Assembly (NCBI GenBank): GCA_003508835.1
Contig: PUFA01000311.1
Coordinates: 806,001-870,000 of the forward strand
Length of the DNA: 64,000 nt
Direction: 5' to 3'
Origin: Eonycteris spelaea
Lineage: Eukaryota; Chordata; Mammalia; Chiroptera; Pteropodidae
Below the pieces are notes generated by a model that saw only the letters and a program-made list of their open reading frames with translations, did no database searches and was not told the origin of the DNA. This document shows positions 22,031 through 34,224 of this stretch, in pieces (positions within the stretch are counted from its first letter, which is position 1; the number at the start of each line of letters is the position of its first letter). Made by a program: the position numbers and the translations under genes.

Positions 22031-22526
22031 TGCAACTTGCTTTCGTGCCGTTCACCATGAGTGTTCGGCCCCTCCAGGTCCGTGTGAATTGAAGCCATCT
22101 TACTCTATTGTTAATGACTGCGTTATATACCATCCTGTGGTCTCCTATGATAAAAGCAGAGGTTATTCATTGGGGTTGGAGGCGGGGGGTTGGTATGGAC
22201 AACAGAGCTTCAGAGAATTCAACAAGAACTCTGAAAAAATACACAGGACAGAAAATTTCACATACAGTTCAGAGGCTTTTTGAACCTCATGTGTGAACCC
22301 CATAAGGCCTCACACTAGAGGGGTACTCCCAACTCCTCACCCCCCATACATCTCTTATCCGACCCACCACACTCGAGGTGGCATTTGTCAGCTGCGCCCA
22401 TCAGACAAGACCTGTTTCTCTCATTTAAATGTGGGGTTTGGGGCCTCCACCTCAGGGTTAAAAGCCCATTGAAAATGTTCTTTATAAAGGAGAAAGGATC
22501 GTAGGCCCCATGCCCCCTAGATAAGG

Positions 22527-22625
22527 AATTTCTCAGCCCTGGCTGCACTTCGGCATCAGCTGGGAGCTTTAAAATGCTACCAGCGGCCAGACCCAGCCCT
22601 AGAGGCTCAGACTGAACCAGGCTAA
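22527..22625 (+). repeat. MER5A (hAT element) fragment
   Basis: 'tctcagccctggctgcactt' is followed by 'agctgggagctttaaaatgc', as in MER5A. Confidence 0.75.
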
Positions 22626-22959
22626 GCTGGGGTCCAAGGCAAGCGCACACTTCCTCCCTCCCTCCATCCCTCCCCCCACCCATATATAATTTTCTAAATA
22701 TTTCTAATGCTCAGTCAGGGTTCAGAACCACAGCTACAAGTGGAAATCCCAGCCGAGAGGGCGGCATTTTACATAAAGGGCCCTGGCTGGAATAAAAATG
22801 TGCGATTGGCTGGGAGATCTCTAGGCAGAGCTGCGGTTTTCCTGAATTTGAGTCCATAAGGTTCTGACTCGCTCTGTTTATCAACTAAGGGAAGGAGCTG
22901 TCACCTCCAGGCTAAGGGTCTGACACCCAGCCCATTAGCCTGTTTCCAAACACTTCATA

Positions 22960-23120
22960 ACAAAAGTCAGGTTGATTTAAGCAATTGGAGCGTTTTCCGA
23001 GAATTCCGGTAAAAGCCTGTAATTAGCGGGCGCGCTGGGCTTTCTGAGCAGTTCCTTTCCTGTGTGGGATTCTTCTGTAATTTTCAGTCAGGTGATTTCT
23101 GCAGCTGAAGCTTAAAAAAG
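22960..23120. other. Candidate conserved non-coding element
   Basis: Repeat-free sequence with 'ggttgatttaagcaattgga', 'aaagcctgtaattagcgggc' and 'tctgtaattttcagtcaggt'. Constraint is inferred from its look only. Confidence 0.3.
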
Positions 23121-23221
23121 AGGGAAGCAATGGCTTTTCTGACTCCTGAGATGGCAGCACACCGTCCTTCTGGGAAAGCAGAGTGGGGTTTGACCACCAA
23201 GGTGACTGGGCTGTACTTGGA

Positions 23222-23272
23222 AGTTGGGGGGTGGGGGGGGGGGAAGGGAAGGAAGGAAGGAAGGAAGGAGGC
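23222..23272. repeat. G-rich run and (GGAA)n
   Basis: A G18-like run interrupted by T, followed by GGAA units; G-quadruplex potential. Confidence 0.9.
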
Positions 23273-23279
23273 TTGATGA

Positions 23280-23870
23280 TGGCTCTTCAAAAATTACAAA
23301 GAGAATTAGCATATCATCCCGCCATCCTGTTTCTGGGTATGTGCCCCAAAGAACTGAAAGCACAACTCAGACAGACATCTGTACACTTGTGTTCCCAGCA
23401 GCATTATTAATAGTCACCAAAAGGTGTGACAACCCAGTCGGCCAGGTGGGTGAATAAACACAATGGCCTGTCCCTGTGGGTGGAATGTTATTCCGCCTTA
23501 AAAGGAAAGAAATTCTGACACCTGCCTCAGCCTGGATGAACCTTGAGGACATTATGCTCAGTGAAATAAGCCGGATTTGAAAGGAGAAATACTGTATAAT
23601 TCCACTTTTATGAGGTACCTAGAGTGGTCAAATTGATAGAGGGGGAAAGAGTAGAGGTTATCAGGACTGGGGGGAGGGGGAACGGGGGCGTCAGGCTTTA
23701 ATGGGTACGAAGTCCACTTGGGGTGGCGAAAAGATTCTGGAGGTGGATGGCAGTGATGGTCGCACACAATGTGCACTGTCGTCATGCCACTGAATTGTAG
23801 ACCTAAAAATGGTGAAAACGGTCACTGTTATGTTGTGTGCATCTTACCACGATTCGAAAAAAGAAAGAAA
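23280..23870 (+). mobile_element. L1 3' end, sense
   Basis: 'tttctgggtatgtgccccaa', 'cccagcagcattattaatag', 'atggcctgtccctgtgggtg', 'aaaggaaagaaattctgaca', 'attatgctcagtgaaataag' and 'aaaaatggtgaaaacggtca' are in the L1 ORF2-to-3'UTR order. Frameshifted throughout. The A-rich tail is at about 23860-23885. Confidence 0.9.
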
Positions 23871-24004
23871 GAAAAGGAAACGAAATGCAACTTGAGCTCC
23901 ACAGAGCCTAGAATTCCTCCGAGCGGTTCAGAGTAGGACGTAGATGCTGAGGCCGGCCCTTCGCAGGCCATTCTCCCAGAGACAGACAAGTCAGCGGGCT
24001 TTCG

Positions 24005-24265
24005 TTGCCACTCTGAGGGTAAGTGCAGGGGTTAGGGGCCAGGCCCTCAAGCCAGATGCCTGCACTTTACTGTGTGACCTTGGCCTTTCCCTTGGCCTCT
24101 CTGGGCCTCAGCTTCCTCATCTGTAAAATGGCGATCCCTCCCTCTGCACACCCATCCTTACTTCCTCAGGTTGCCTTCAAGTCCAGAATAGCTTAATATT
24201 TGTAAAGGTTTAGAATGGTGCTGGCTCAGATTGTGCTCCATAAGTATTAGCTATTATTATTACTT
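24005..24265 (+). repeat. MIR
   Basis: 'actgtgtgaccttggccttt', 'ggcctcagcttcctcatctg' and 'taaaatggcgat', then a 'ttagctattattattact' tail. Confidence 0.9.
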
Positions 24266-25380
24266 GAAAGACACCAAATTTACGAACCCAGGTGCCGCAT
24301 TAAGGCTTTTCCAAAAGGAGGTGGGAGATAGATACATGACTTAATACGTATTCTACCCATTTAGTGAACTTAGAGCCTGAGATTCCGTGGCAAACACAAA
24401 AAGCGAAAAGGAAACAGACTTCCCTGGGTGGGGCGTCATCCTGTCTTCCTGTCTCCATCCCTCCCTACATCAGAGGAAGACCCTCTGTCGACCTGGAGGT
24501 GAAGTTTTGGGGAAAGTGAAAGGTTTGATGTTATGTCACGCGCCTCTAGCCCTGTACCTGCCTCAGTGCCCCCTGAGCACCTGGGCTTCCTGGGCTTCTG
24601 AAGAGCGAAGCTCGTCTTCGTCTGGTGAACTTGGTCAAGAGGCACTTGGCTTCCGAAAGGTTCCCAGTGCCTGGAACAGGCAGGAGTGGACAGGGGCACG
24701 CTGCCACACGTAGCCTCTGCTGGCGAGGACAGGAGGGAGTCCAGCTCTGTGGGGCGGGAGGTGACCAGGTGTCCGTTCCCACGGATTGAATTCTTTTGAG
24801 TGCCTGCTGTGTGCCTGGCACTGTCCGCTAGATGCTACATATTCAATAGGGAAACAGACATTCATGGCATGTGTTGTCTTCGAGCTTAATTTGAGCAAGG
24901 GCAGACAGACTGATTAAGTGCCAGACCAGTGATGATTTAACTGTGACTTGGTCTCAGGGTCATGAAGGAGAGAAGCAGGACATAGTACAGAGTCCCCAGC
25001 CTTGTCCGAGCGAGGTGATGCGTGCGCCAGGAGCTAAAAGGTGCAGGGGGCTGAGGAGAGATCAGGCAGGCTCCGGCCCAGAAGGGAAACTGAGGTCTGG
25101 GAGAGAGATCGAGGCTTCCTTCACTCTGCAGCCTGAGAGCTCTCAGGCCACCAGGGGTCAGCATGGAAGGCCCACGTCCCGCTGCCTGCCCATCCTGTTA
25201 AGATTTTCTCAAGGCAGCTGCTGCGGGACGTGACCCAGGCACAGGCTTCGAAGGGGGCCCATCAGTGACAGCCGGGGCTGGGCAGCTGGGAGCACCCAAG
25301 AAGGAATAGCAGGCGCTGGCTGACAACTGTTAGTGTCTCTAGCGAGGACCGGCGGACCCGAAACGGTAACATGCGTAGGC
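24266..25380. other. Intronic DNA with an L2 piece
   Basis: An L2-like piece is at about 24785-24960 ('gagtgcctgctgtgtgcctg'). The rest is unassigned. Confidence 0.45.
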
Positions 25381-25387
25381 ATCTCTC

Positions 25388-25480
25388 CGGGATATGTTAA
25401 AATGCAGATTCTGACCCAGTTGGTCCGGGGCAGGGCCTGGGATCCTGCATTTCAGACGGCACTCAAGTGGCGCCGATCAT
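25388..25480 (+). repeat. MER5-type fragment
   Basis: 'gttaaaatgcagattctgac' is followed by 'ccagttggtccggggcaggg', as in MER5 elements. Confidence 0.65.
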
Positions 25481-26270
25481 GTCTGCAGCCCACGCTTGGG
25501 GAGCAAAATCGTAGAAGGCCCAGGAGGTGCAACAGGGTGACTAGAGTCAGACTGTCTAGCAGCGATCTCTCCCGTCTGCACGTTCGTATTATGTGGGGGC
25601 TTAAAAGCCTCGATGCCCCGGCCCCAGCCCAGAGAACCGAGTCAGCCGGGGCGTCTGCACTGGGAGGGGCTGTCCGTTTCGGCGCCCCCGGCCGACCTCG
25701 CGTGCAGCTGGGCTGGCCAGCGTTTGCCTGTACCGTGCCGCCTCCGCCCACCCCACTGTCTGCTCGCAGGCCTCCCCGGGCCCGCTGTGAGCGTGAGTTC
25801 CAACGCACCTGGTCTGTTTTCCGTAATTGCTTGGCTTTCTGCAGCTGCAGCATCTCATCGGTTAATTGGTGAGATGAGCTGGGCGGGGAGGTGGGGTGGA
25901 GGGTGAGGTGGCACGTCGGGCGCAGGGCTGCCACCCTGTTGGCTGGGAAGACCCCAGGGCTGCTGAATGGGCGCCGGAGGACATGCTGAAAACACGTGTC
26001 GGGTTTGGGAGCGGGACAGTGAGAGGCTGAGGGTTTCCAGCACAGGAAGCCAGCCTGCGAGGGCCACGGTCATTCTGCGAGAGCCAGAAAGTCCCCTGAT
26101 GCTGCATGTTTGTTCTGGGGCACAGATGTGCCCCAGCATCTGGCCTCAGCCCACCCACGCCGGGCCTCCTCTCTGCAGCCTCCCAGCAGCCCGTGGCTTC
26201 TCCCCGCCCAGCCCTCCTCACTGGGCCCCGGACCCAGCTCCGCCTCCTGGAGAGCCGGTTGCACCGCCGT
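25481..26270. other. GC-rich intronic DNA
   Basis: GC-rich at 25605-25800 with moderate CpG. No exon supported and no repeat recognised. Confidence 0.4.
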
Positions 26271-26274
26271 TCAG

Positions 26275-26485
26275 AATATGGGCCGGAGTGTGATGCGATG
26301 TGGTTCGAATGTCACCTTTACCACTTAGCAAGTGTGTGTGTGACCTTGGGCAAATGACATCCCTTTTCTGCCTGTCAGCTTCCTCCTCGGTTACAACCTT
26401 CCAATCTCAGTGCTTCATATGCAAAGCTTTAGCCTGGGGCTGTGTACATAGTTAGTGCCCAGGAACTACCAGATACAACGGTTGT
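26275..26485 (+). repeat. MIR
   Basis: 'gtggttcgaatgtcaccttt', 'gtgtgaccttgggcaaatga' and a 'catagttagtgcccaggaac' tail. Confidence 0.85.
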
Positions 26486-26519
26486 GATGATGATGCTATT
26501 GAAGAAACTAACTGACGGA

Positions 26520-26720
26520 CCGTGCCGTAGAGGAGCGGACTCTGGAATCACACAGACGGCTTTGAATCTTGGCCTCACTGTGAACCAGCCGTGTGACTTC
26601 AAGCAAATGACTCCACTTCTCTGAGTCCCAGCTTTTTCTGGCGTAAAATACAGCAGATCATTTATACGATGGGAATTAAAGGCAAGTCAGCACGTGGACC
26701 CGCTCATCCCAGAATTAGCC
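26520..26720 (+). repeat. MIR
   Basis: 'gtagaggagcggactctgga', 'gtgacttcaagcaaatgact' and 'ccacttctctgagtcccagc'. A second MIR in tandem with the previous one. Confidence 0.85.
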
Positions 26721-27169
26721 GCTTAGAAAACCCTGTCTGGCTGCCGGAATAGTCACAGTGTGGCCAAGAGTTGAAACGCTGGTACTTTCGAGATGCGCAG
26801 CGCAGCTCGGCTGCCTCTAGTTGTCACCCCGGCGTCCTCTCACCTCATCACCACCGCCCCACAGCCGCCAGCTGGTACGGTGTCCAGGAGCCAGGGATTG
26901 ACACCAGAGCTGTGCCAACCCGGTCACAGAGCCAGACCGAGGTGTGCTCCCAGCAGTGCCCTGGGGTTGGCCCCGTGCCAAAGGCGTTGGCCGTAGACAC
27001 TTGGCTCCAGACCCAGACCCAGTCACAGGAAATGAGGGACAGAGTAGGGATACCAAGGCGTCTGCCAAAAGGCCGTGAACGTGGATCCCTAAGCGCCAGA
27101 GGGTGGGAAGATTGCAAAAAAAAATGGGGGGCGGGGGACAGCTCAAGAGGGGATCTCATAGAAAATAAA

Positions 27170-28035
27170 ATAAAATTTTAAAAATATAGAAAAAAAGACA
27201 GGACCCTATAAACTTGTGTGTAAACTCCTGGGCTCAGTCCTGAGCTGCATGTGCGTGGATATGGCCCTCAACAGTGCATCAGAGGCTCCGAGAACTGAAC
27301 TACAGGGTAGACTATCTCCCGGGCCCTGAGCTGGCCCCCAGGAGACACCCGAGGGACTGGAACAAACAGCACTGCAAAGACTTTGAATACTAAACTTACG
27401 TTGGAATAACAGTGCACAGAAAGCTGATTAGAACTTGTGGTCTGAACCTAACCCGGTCAATCGCCTGTTACAGCTAAAAAACCGTCATGTTAAATAGGAT
27501 TTAAACAGGACCCAGAGTCCCGTAACATAATATTCAAAACATCCAGAATACAATCCAAAATTACTTGATTTGCGAGGACCAGCAAAATCTGTCAAATTCA
27601 TAGAGGAAGTATGATCAGTAGACGCCAACCACAAGATGACCCGCCTATCGAATTCTCAAAGGCTTTAAAGCAATTACTATAACCATGCTCCAAGAAGTAA
27701 GGGTGAACCCTCTTGAAAAGAATCGGAAGAGGAGAGCAGATCCGCAGATCACCGAAAAATAGAGGATATAAAACAGAACCAAATGACATGTTTAGAACGG
27801 AAGAGCACAGTAACAAAAATAATAGTCACTGGATGGGCTCGACAGCAGAATGGAGATGCAGAGGAAAGAGTTTGAACCTGCAGACAGAGCAAGAGAAACT
27901 AGGCAGCCTGAACCGGGAAAAGGTTGGGGGAAAAGAGGAACCGCAGGGGGAAAAGAACTATGGAGTAATATCAGAAAGTCTGACACTTATGTCATGCGAG
28001 TCCCAGGAGGGAAGAAAGCCAGGGGGAGCATTGGG
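27170..28035 (+). mobile_element. L1 5' UTR/ORF1 fragment
   Basis: 'acataatattcaaaacatcc', 'gaatacaatccaaaattact', 'gaggatataaaacagaacca', 'ctggatgggctcgacagcag' and 'aatggagatgcagaggaaag' follow the order of the L1 5' UTR and ORF1 coiled coil. The frame is broken, and no ORF2 follows. Confidence 0.75.
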
Positions 28036-28314
28036 ATGAGGGCGGGTGACTCAACCCCACAGAGGCCCCAGGCTGCTGGGCCCCAGCTCAGCGGAGGCAC
28101 GCCTGCCCTGCCCTCCCCAGAAGGCATTCGTAAGTCCTGAGGAGGTGGTGCTGTGCTGTGGCCAAAGCCAGCCAGACCCGGCTTCAGACTCTGCGACTCG
28201 AAAGAATGGTCCCCACAAGGCTGGCCTCGCTTCAGACGCCAAGCCGCATGGTCACGGGTGCCCAGAACCAGCCTCCCTGTGACCATCCTCCGGTTCCGTA
28301 ATTCTCTAGGGCCC

Positions 28315-28660
28315 CTCGCAGGACTCAGGAAAGCGCTGCTTATGACTACAGATTTATGATGGCAAAAGGGTACAATTAAAATCAGCCCAGGAAGGAGACA
28401 CAGGTCAAGGGGTCCAGATGCGGAGTGTGCAGTCACTACCCGTGGGCGGCGTTACCTCTCCTGTCACTAAGGGTGACACTATGCATAGGACATTGCCAAG
28501 CAGGGGAGTGTGCCGAGCCTTTGGTGTCCAGAGTTTTTACTGGGGCCCAGGCATATACTGCCCCGCCCAGTGGATGACCTTCAGTCTTCAAGCCTCCTGG
28601 AGGTCCAGCTCCTACCTTTAGTCATCATTTTCCCTAGAGGTCTGAAGTGATACCTCGTGA
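28315..28660 (-). mobile_element. LTR remnant (ERVL-like)
   Basis: 'aggaaagcgctgcttatgac', 'aaatcagcccaggaaggaga' and 'tgtccagagtttttactggg' match an LTR layout also seen at 41350-41900. No viral coding sequence. Confidence 0.5.
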
Positions 28661-28934
28661 GCCTACAGCTCCATCATAAATCGGGTTGTTACATTGTCCA
28701 GTGGCCAAAGCCCTCAGGCAAACAAAGACATTGCTGCAGGACATTCCTGGGGCCCGAGAGCCCCTCCCGGGAGCCAGGAGCAAAGCTGAGACTTGTCTTT
28801 GGGTAAGGGGAGTTCTTCACTGCACAGGAAGTGACTCGTCGCTTGTGCAAAGTCATCCAGCAGGTGAGAGACTGTGAGCAGAGCTTCAACTCAGGCCGCC
28901 TGGTCCCCAAGCCTTCCTCTCTTAATCACTGCGC

Positions 28935-29040
28935 TCGATGTGCTATGAGTCACCTGGGGATCTCGTTAAAATGCAGATTCTGAGTCAGTTCGTCTGGGAT
29001 GGGGCCCGAGCATCTGTTTCTAAGCAGCTCCGGGTGACAC
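28935..29040 (+). repeat. MER5-type fragment
   Basis: 'gtcacctggggatctcgtta', 'aaaatgcagattctgagtca' and 'gatggggcccgagcatctg'. Confidence 0.8.
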
Positions 29041-30300
29041 TAACGCCAACCTGAGGACAACAGTTCGACTAGCAAGACCCGTCCTCTGCTCTCCCACAGC
29101 ACCCCCAAGGAGAGCCTGTAAGAGAGTGTGTGTGAGTGAGTGTGTGTTCTAAGTGCATCAAGAGGCCTTGGGAGGGTTTTGACCGGGCCAGTGCTAGGAT
29201 CTGGATACTGTTTTAAATATTCCAGCTTTTGAGTGGACAGTGCGTTATAGGAGAGCAAGAGGGGAATCCAGTGACCACGTGGGAGGCTGGGGTGCTGGCC
29301 GAGGACAGAGGTCCCGGTGGCTTGGACCAGGGAGGTGGCAGAGGGTCTCGGAGCAGCCAGGGTGTGACATTGGAGGCAGAGTCGGCAGAACGTCCTGGTG
29401 GGTGAATTGTAAAGGACCATTCCCTGTCCTCTTGACAAGTGACTTCACTCCTCTGAAGGAGGAATTCCTCGTCTGTAGATCTCAGTTGCCACTTCACAGA
29501 GTGTTTTCGGGACAGAAGGAAATGACGTCTGTGGTGCGCTTCGTGCAGAGCTGGCATGAGGAGAGGGCTCGGTGGATTGAGGTGTTGAACCCAGATGTGG
29601 ACAGAGACGGCTCCAGCCACCCGGTCAGGAGAAAGAAGTGGAGACCTGTCACCCCGGGGCCCTCACGGCAGAGCAGGGCCCACGGCAGCACCCCCACCTC
29701 GGCCTCTCCTCCAGAGAGAGCTCCTTGAGGCTGCCCAAGTCCACCCAGGCGGCAAAACGTGGCTGGATCTCAAACACTCATTTTGGGTTCCGGTGACAGC
29801 CTTTGAAGACCGGGCCAGCTGCCAGGGCTCTTGGGGATTTTGCTCCATTTGCCTGGCTGTTTAATGATTCTGGTTCCTTCGGAGGGAGCCTTAGTCCAGG
29901 CAGATCCTCATGGCAGAAAACATCGGGAGGCTGGGATTTATCCAACCACAGGTGTCCCTGCAGAGCCTGAGCAAGGTGACATGGGAAAGGTCGCCAGCCG
30001 AGGCCAGGGTCAGCCTCGCCGTGTGCCTCAGTGCTGGCCGGCAGTCGGCCTCAGCAGCCAAGGCCCATGCCTGGGTAGCTGTGAGATGAAGGTTTGCACG
30101 TGGAATCAAATCAGAAACCATGAGTGTCCTTTCCAGACATCTCTCCCGTCCCATCCCCCTCCTCCTCCTGACTTCACGGACCCAGGGCCGCCTGTCAGTG
30201 GGAGAAGGCTTAACCCTTACAATGCCAGGGCCTACGGGGCTCACGCAGTAGTGTCACTGGTCTCCCTACATTTCAGGGAAACCTTTGGCTGTCGTGAAAA
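29041..30300. other. Intronic DNA, unassigned
   Basis: A degraded repeat is possible at 29160-29620. No exon supported. Confidence 0.4.
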
Positions 30301-30439
30301 TAGCTGTGGCTTAGAAATCAGAAAAGCAGATTCCCAGCGCTGAGTGGCTGTATCGCCTTCAGCAGGACCCATTTCCACCTTTCAGATGCCTATAATAAAC
30401 CTGCCTCAGGGTCGTGCATTCAGTTTTCCACCATAACAA

Positions 30440-30715
30440 TGGCGAACAGTGCTCCCTACTGTACCAGGTGGCACACGCCAGGTGTTTCACAGGGATTAAC
30501 TCATTTAACCCTCCCAGCAACACTGCGACGACGTAGGACTCCTCTTTTTATGCATGAGGCAGCTGAGGCAGCGATAGGGTTGAGTAGCTCACCTGAGGTC
30601 CAGGCCGCTTCCGGCCAGCGCTGCGTCCAGAACCTGGGCTCTCAACCTCTGGGTCACACAGCCTTCAACATTTATCCAGCCCCGACCGTGTGGAGCTGTG
30701 GCGCTCGTTGCTAGA
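30440..30715 (+). repeat. MIR3/L2-like repeat
   Basis: 'gggattaactcatttaaccc', 'tcccagcaacactgcgacga' and 'tgcatgaggcagctgaggca' are the typical MIR3 order. Confidence 0.75.
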
Positions 30716-30984
30716 GGAACAGCAGAATTACAGAAATAATCCATCCCTCGTTATGCTGGAGATTCCAGTTGGGATGAGACAAGAAATGAAGAAAGAAAGA
30801 AAACAGAGGGAGGCCACAGAGCGATGGAAGCGGAGACAGGGCCAGCCGTGCAGGGACACGGGGGGATGAACAAGGCAGGTGCCCAGGCCCTGCCTGGGGC
30901 AAGGATGGGGGGAAAGGCCAAAGTGGCCAGAGCACAGCTAAGGAGGGGAAGGAATTCTGCAACGAGGTCAGAGCGATAAGTAGG

Positions 30985-31135
30985 GTTCGCGTATTGATTA
31001 AGCACCTACTATGCGCTTACGGCGTTCGACACTGGGGAAACAGGAATGATCGAGACTGGTGTTCTTCCTTCGTGACGCACGGGTGAGGGGACACGTGTGT
31101 AGGGACACTCGGCGCACAGCAGATGCTCGGCAGGT
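30985..31135 (+). repeat. L2 fragment
   Basis: 'gattaagcacctactatgcg' and 'cactggggaaacaggaatga'. Confidence 0.65.
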
Positions 31136-31809
31136 GTAATTTTCTGCCTCGCTCTGTTTGTAAGTTGACATGAAAACTTCGCTGGGTTCCTGCCTAACCC
31201 CCACCTCCTTGTGAAAGCAGAACAGAATGTAAGTGGCTCTGTCATGGCCATGGTTTCTAGAGGTGGCCTGAGGCAAGGGCATTCTTTACCAGGGAAAAAA
31301 CAAAAACAAAAAAACCTGTCGAACAGTTGGGTGGAGAAGAAGCAGTGGGAGAAAGCCCTGGGCCCTCCCTCTGTCACTGGCCAGGGCAGGGAGGGTCTTC
31401 GGGGCTTAACTGGCCACTCCCTTTAGGGTCCTGAGTTATAGAGCAGGCCCAGGAATAGTGTCCCCTGGCTTGGGGCCAAAGTTCCCCTGATGTGTCTGCT
31501 TTCAGATTTTCTTTTATTCATTTTATCAGGACTGGAGAAGCAGAGAAGAGGCAGGTGGGGTGGTCACCTTGGCCTCTTGGTGGCCTTTTTGGTGAGGAGG
31601 AGCCAGGACACTTAGAGATGCCTGGGCAACCTTATGATAAAGTGAATTTCCTCAGCTTCAAGAGGCATTCCTGAAACCAATGTGTCCCTAAGACATTGGA
31701 AGACAGGACAGATCACTCCTCTCCAAGTTATTGAATGTGACTTGGAAAAGAAGTAACAAAAGGAATAACGAGGACAGGAATTCTGTGGTCGCCCTTCTTC
31801 CCACAGATA

Positions 31810-31995
31810 GTAAGAACTCACCTTTACTAAGGCTTGCTCTGTCCCAGTCAGTGCCCCCGAGCACTACCGCAGCCCATCCTCAGGACAACCAAATCAAGGA
31901 GGTACTGCTGTTGTCCTCATTTTACAGAGGAGTTAACTGAAGCTCGAAGAAGTGGCTGGCTAAAAGTCACTTTATTAAGGTAAGGCCAGATGCTG
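31810..31995 (+). repeat. MIR3/L2-like repeat
   Basis: 'gtactgctgttgtcctcatt' and 'ttacagaggagttaactgaa'. Confidence 0.65.
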
Positions 31996-32600
31996 TAATA
32001 GATCAGCCCTCCGGGTTTCGTGGTTTACACAGTAGAAGCTTCTTTCTTGCTTGCACAGTGGTCCTTTGTGGGTCCTTCTGTGAGTGGCCTTCCATGCAGT
32101 GATTCATCGACCTAGGCCCCTTCCATCTTGTGGCTCTGCTGTCTTCTTGGGCCTTGGAGGGTTCCACCTCCAGCTGGGGCATGGGAGAGAGAGAGGGTTG
32201 AGGATAGCATGGGAAGTTTTAACAGTCCGTGCTTAGAAGTCACACACATCACTTCCTCTTCCACCCAGACTTTATTGTCTACAACTCCCTGCAGGGGAGG
32301 CTGGGAAATGTAGTCCAGCTGTGTGTCCAGGAAGAGAAGGCTTTGGTGACTACACAGCCATGGGTGCCACAGGTACCCAGGTAGACAAATAGAAGAGCCG
32401 GCCTGGGCCCTGAACAGGCTTGCTCTGCTGCCTCCCTGGACGCCGTTGCCTCTGAGTTCACGATCATTGTCAGCATGAGGGCCCCCACACCACAAAGGTT
32501 TGGGGAATTCAACCTAACAAGAGCCGTCCTTGCAGAGAATCCACCAAATACCCTTAGCTGGCGAGCCTCGGGCATCTGCCGACCTAGAAAAGCAGTTGTT
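31996..32600. other. Intronic DNA, degraded repeat
   Basis: Contains 'gccttccatgcagtgattca' and 'cttccatcttgtggctctgc', which look like an old DNA or LTR element. Family not assigned. Confidence 0.4.
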
Positions 32601-32602
32601 CC

Positions 32603-32785
32603 AGTGGCCCTCAGCAGGGTTGGTTTTGCCCCCCAGTAGACATTTGGTCGTCACACCTCAGGGGATGCTATTGGCATCTAGCGGGCAGAAGCCAGGGATG
32701 TGCCAAACATCCTACATACACAGGACAGCCCCACAGAGAATGTGCACTTGACATTGGGGGCGGGGCTGAGGTTGAGACTCCCTGA
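32603..32785 (+). repeat. MER20 (hAT DNA element)
   Basis: 'ttgccccccagtagacattt', 'tattggcatctagcgggcag', 'agccagggatgtgccaaaca' and 'tacacaggacagccccacag'. Confidence 0.85.
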
Positions 32786-33264
32786 GCTGGAGCCCCCTGG
32801 AGATCGCGGGGTGGGTGGGGACGTCGCCACACCCTTGAAGGGCAGGTGGGCTTGGGCTCCTGTCGTGCACCGGCGTGAGGCTTGTGTGAGGCTTGTTTAT
32901 CCTCCTTACGGCATTGTAACCTCTCATCATTCCCAGTGGTTTCTCTTTAGTGAGAAGGATTCAGAGGTAGCGCCTGTCAAGTGTATTCCTGCTCGTCTGT
33001 GCGGATTTCTCACATGGCTTCCTGTTTCCGCCCATACAACCTCGGGCGACAGAAACATCCTGCTCTGCAAACAGGCCTTGTTTGCCAGGCGGTGTGGCCT
33101 CCGGCGGGCGGCCTGCAGCTGGCTCAGCGGGAGCAGGGTGGGTGGCAGGGTGGCGGCCCTCTGGGAAGAAGGGCAGGGTAGTTTTTAAGTCAGGTGTCTA
33201 TTCCTCCACTTGGGTTCATGTCACCTGCATGTGGTGACAGGAAGGGGTGACATGGGCAAGGAGG

Positions 33265-33515
33265 ACTGATGGCTGTTTAATATTTATCATAAAAAAATAC
33301 ATATACATCAATTCATTGTCACCTTCTTTTCGGGAACATACGCCCTTACGTGTGTACGTGTGCACGTGTGCACGCGAACAGGCATTTTGTGGTCTGTGTG
33401 CATACGTACATCTCTCCTCTGTTGTTAGCGTCCAAAAATATGTATCCTTTTCTGCAACTTGCTCTTTTCCCTCAACGTGTCTTGGGCATTTTTCCATATT
33501 AGCATATCCGTATTG
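33265..33515 (-). mobile_element. L1 3' UTR fragment, antisense (first half)
   Basis: 'tctgcaacttgctcttttcc' and 'gcatttttccatattagcat' are antisense L1 words. The copy resumes at 33905 after an L2-like insert. Confidence 0.65.
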
Positions 33516-33880
33516 GTTCAGCAAATATTCATTAAATCCCTCTTGCGAGCCAGGCACTGTGGATAAAGCAGCGAACAAATGAGATGATAATCCCAGTTTC
33601 GTCAGACTAATACCTGAATGTGGGGAGACGCGCAGTAACTTACGCCGCGTGGAGGTGATGTTAAATGCCAAAGAGAATGCTGAAGCTTGGACAAGGGGAT
33701 AGTGAGGGAGGGCGCAAAGGTGCAGGGTTTAAAAGGTGGCCAGGGAAGGCCCCACGGAGGTGACATTTGGGCCAAGACATGAGATCAAGATCGGGTGTGC
33801 CGTGTGGCTGTTTGTGGGAAGTGCATTCCAGCCAAAGCGAATGTCAAGTGCACAGACCCTTACGTGGGAGAAGTAACAAG
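33516..33880 (+). repeat. L2 element inside L1
   Basis: 'cagcaaatattcattaaatc', 'cgagccaggcactgtggata', 'gaaggccccacggaggtgac' and 'gggaagtgcattccagccaa' follow the L2 order. Confidence 0.75.
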
Positions 33881-33904
33881 ATCAGTGGGGCTGATGTGGC
33901 GTGT

Positions 33905-33990
33905 AGAGCCCCCTAATTATTTTTGAGGGCTGCATAATATTCCATCAGGCCTATGAGTTAAAGAACAAGTTATTGAATCAGGCTGTGTTG
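33905..33990 (-). mobile_element. L1 antisense (second half)
   Basis: 'gagggctgcataatattcca' is the antisense L1 3' UTR. Confidence 0.65.
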
Positions 33991-34009
33991 GTAACATTGG
34001 GGTTAATTT

Positions 34010-34042
34010 CTGTTTGTTTGTTTGTTTGTTTTGTTTGTTTGC
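34010..34042. repeat. (GTTT)n microsatellite
   Basis: About seven GTTT units with one GTTTT. Confidence 0.9.
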
Positions 34043-34224
34043 AGTTAGAGACATTAGAGTAAGGTCTAGGCACATACCTTTCCACGTGTGTGCAGGCATC
34101 TGGCTTGAGGGCCTGGCCCCACGTTGGTTGCTGGCTCCCAAAACCCGGGTGTGGAATTTTTTTTTTTTATTTTTTAATGAAATGGGTAAAAAAAAAGTGA
34201 TACATGGACACCATCATGATTGAA

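Noticed and set aside
25333..25872. 179-codon frame on +
   Set aside because: GC-rich chance frame starting in a MER5-type repeat; no domain or splice support.
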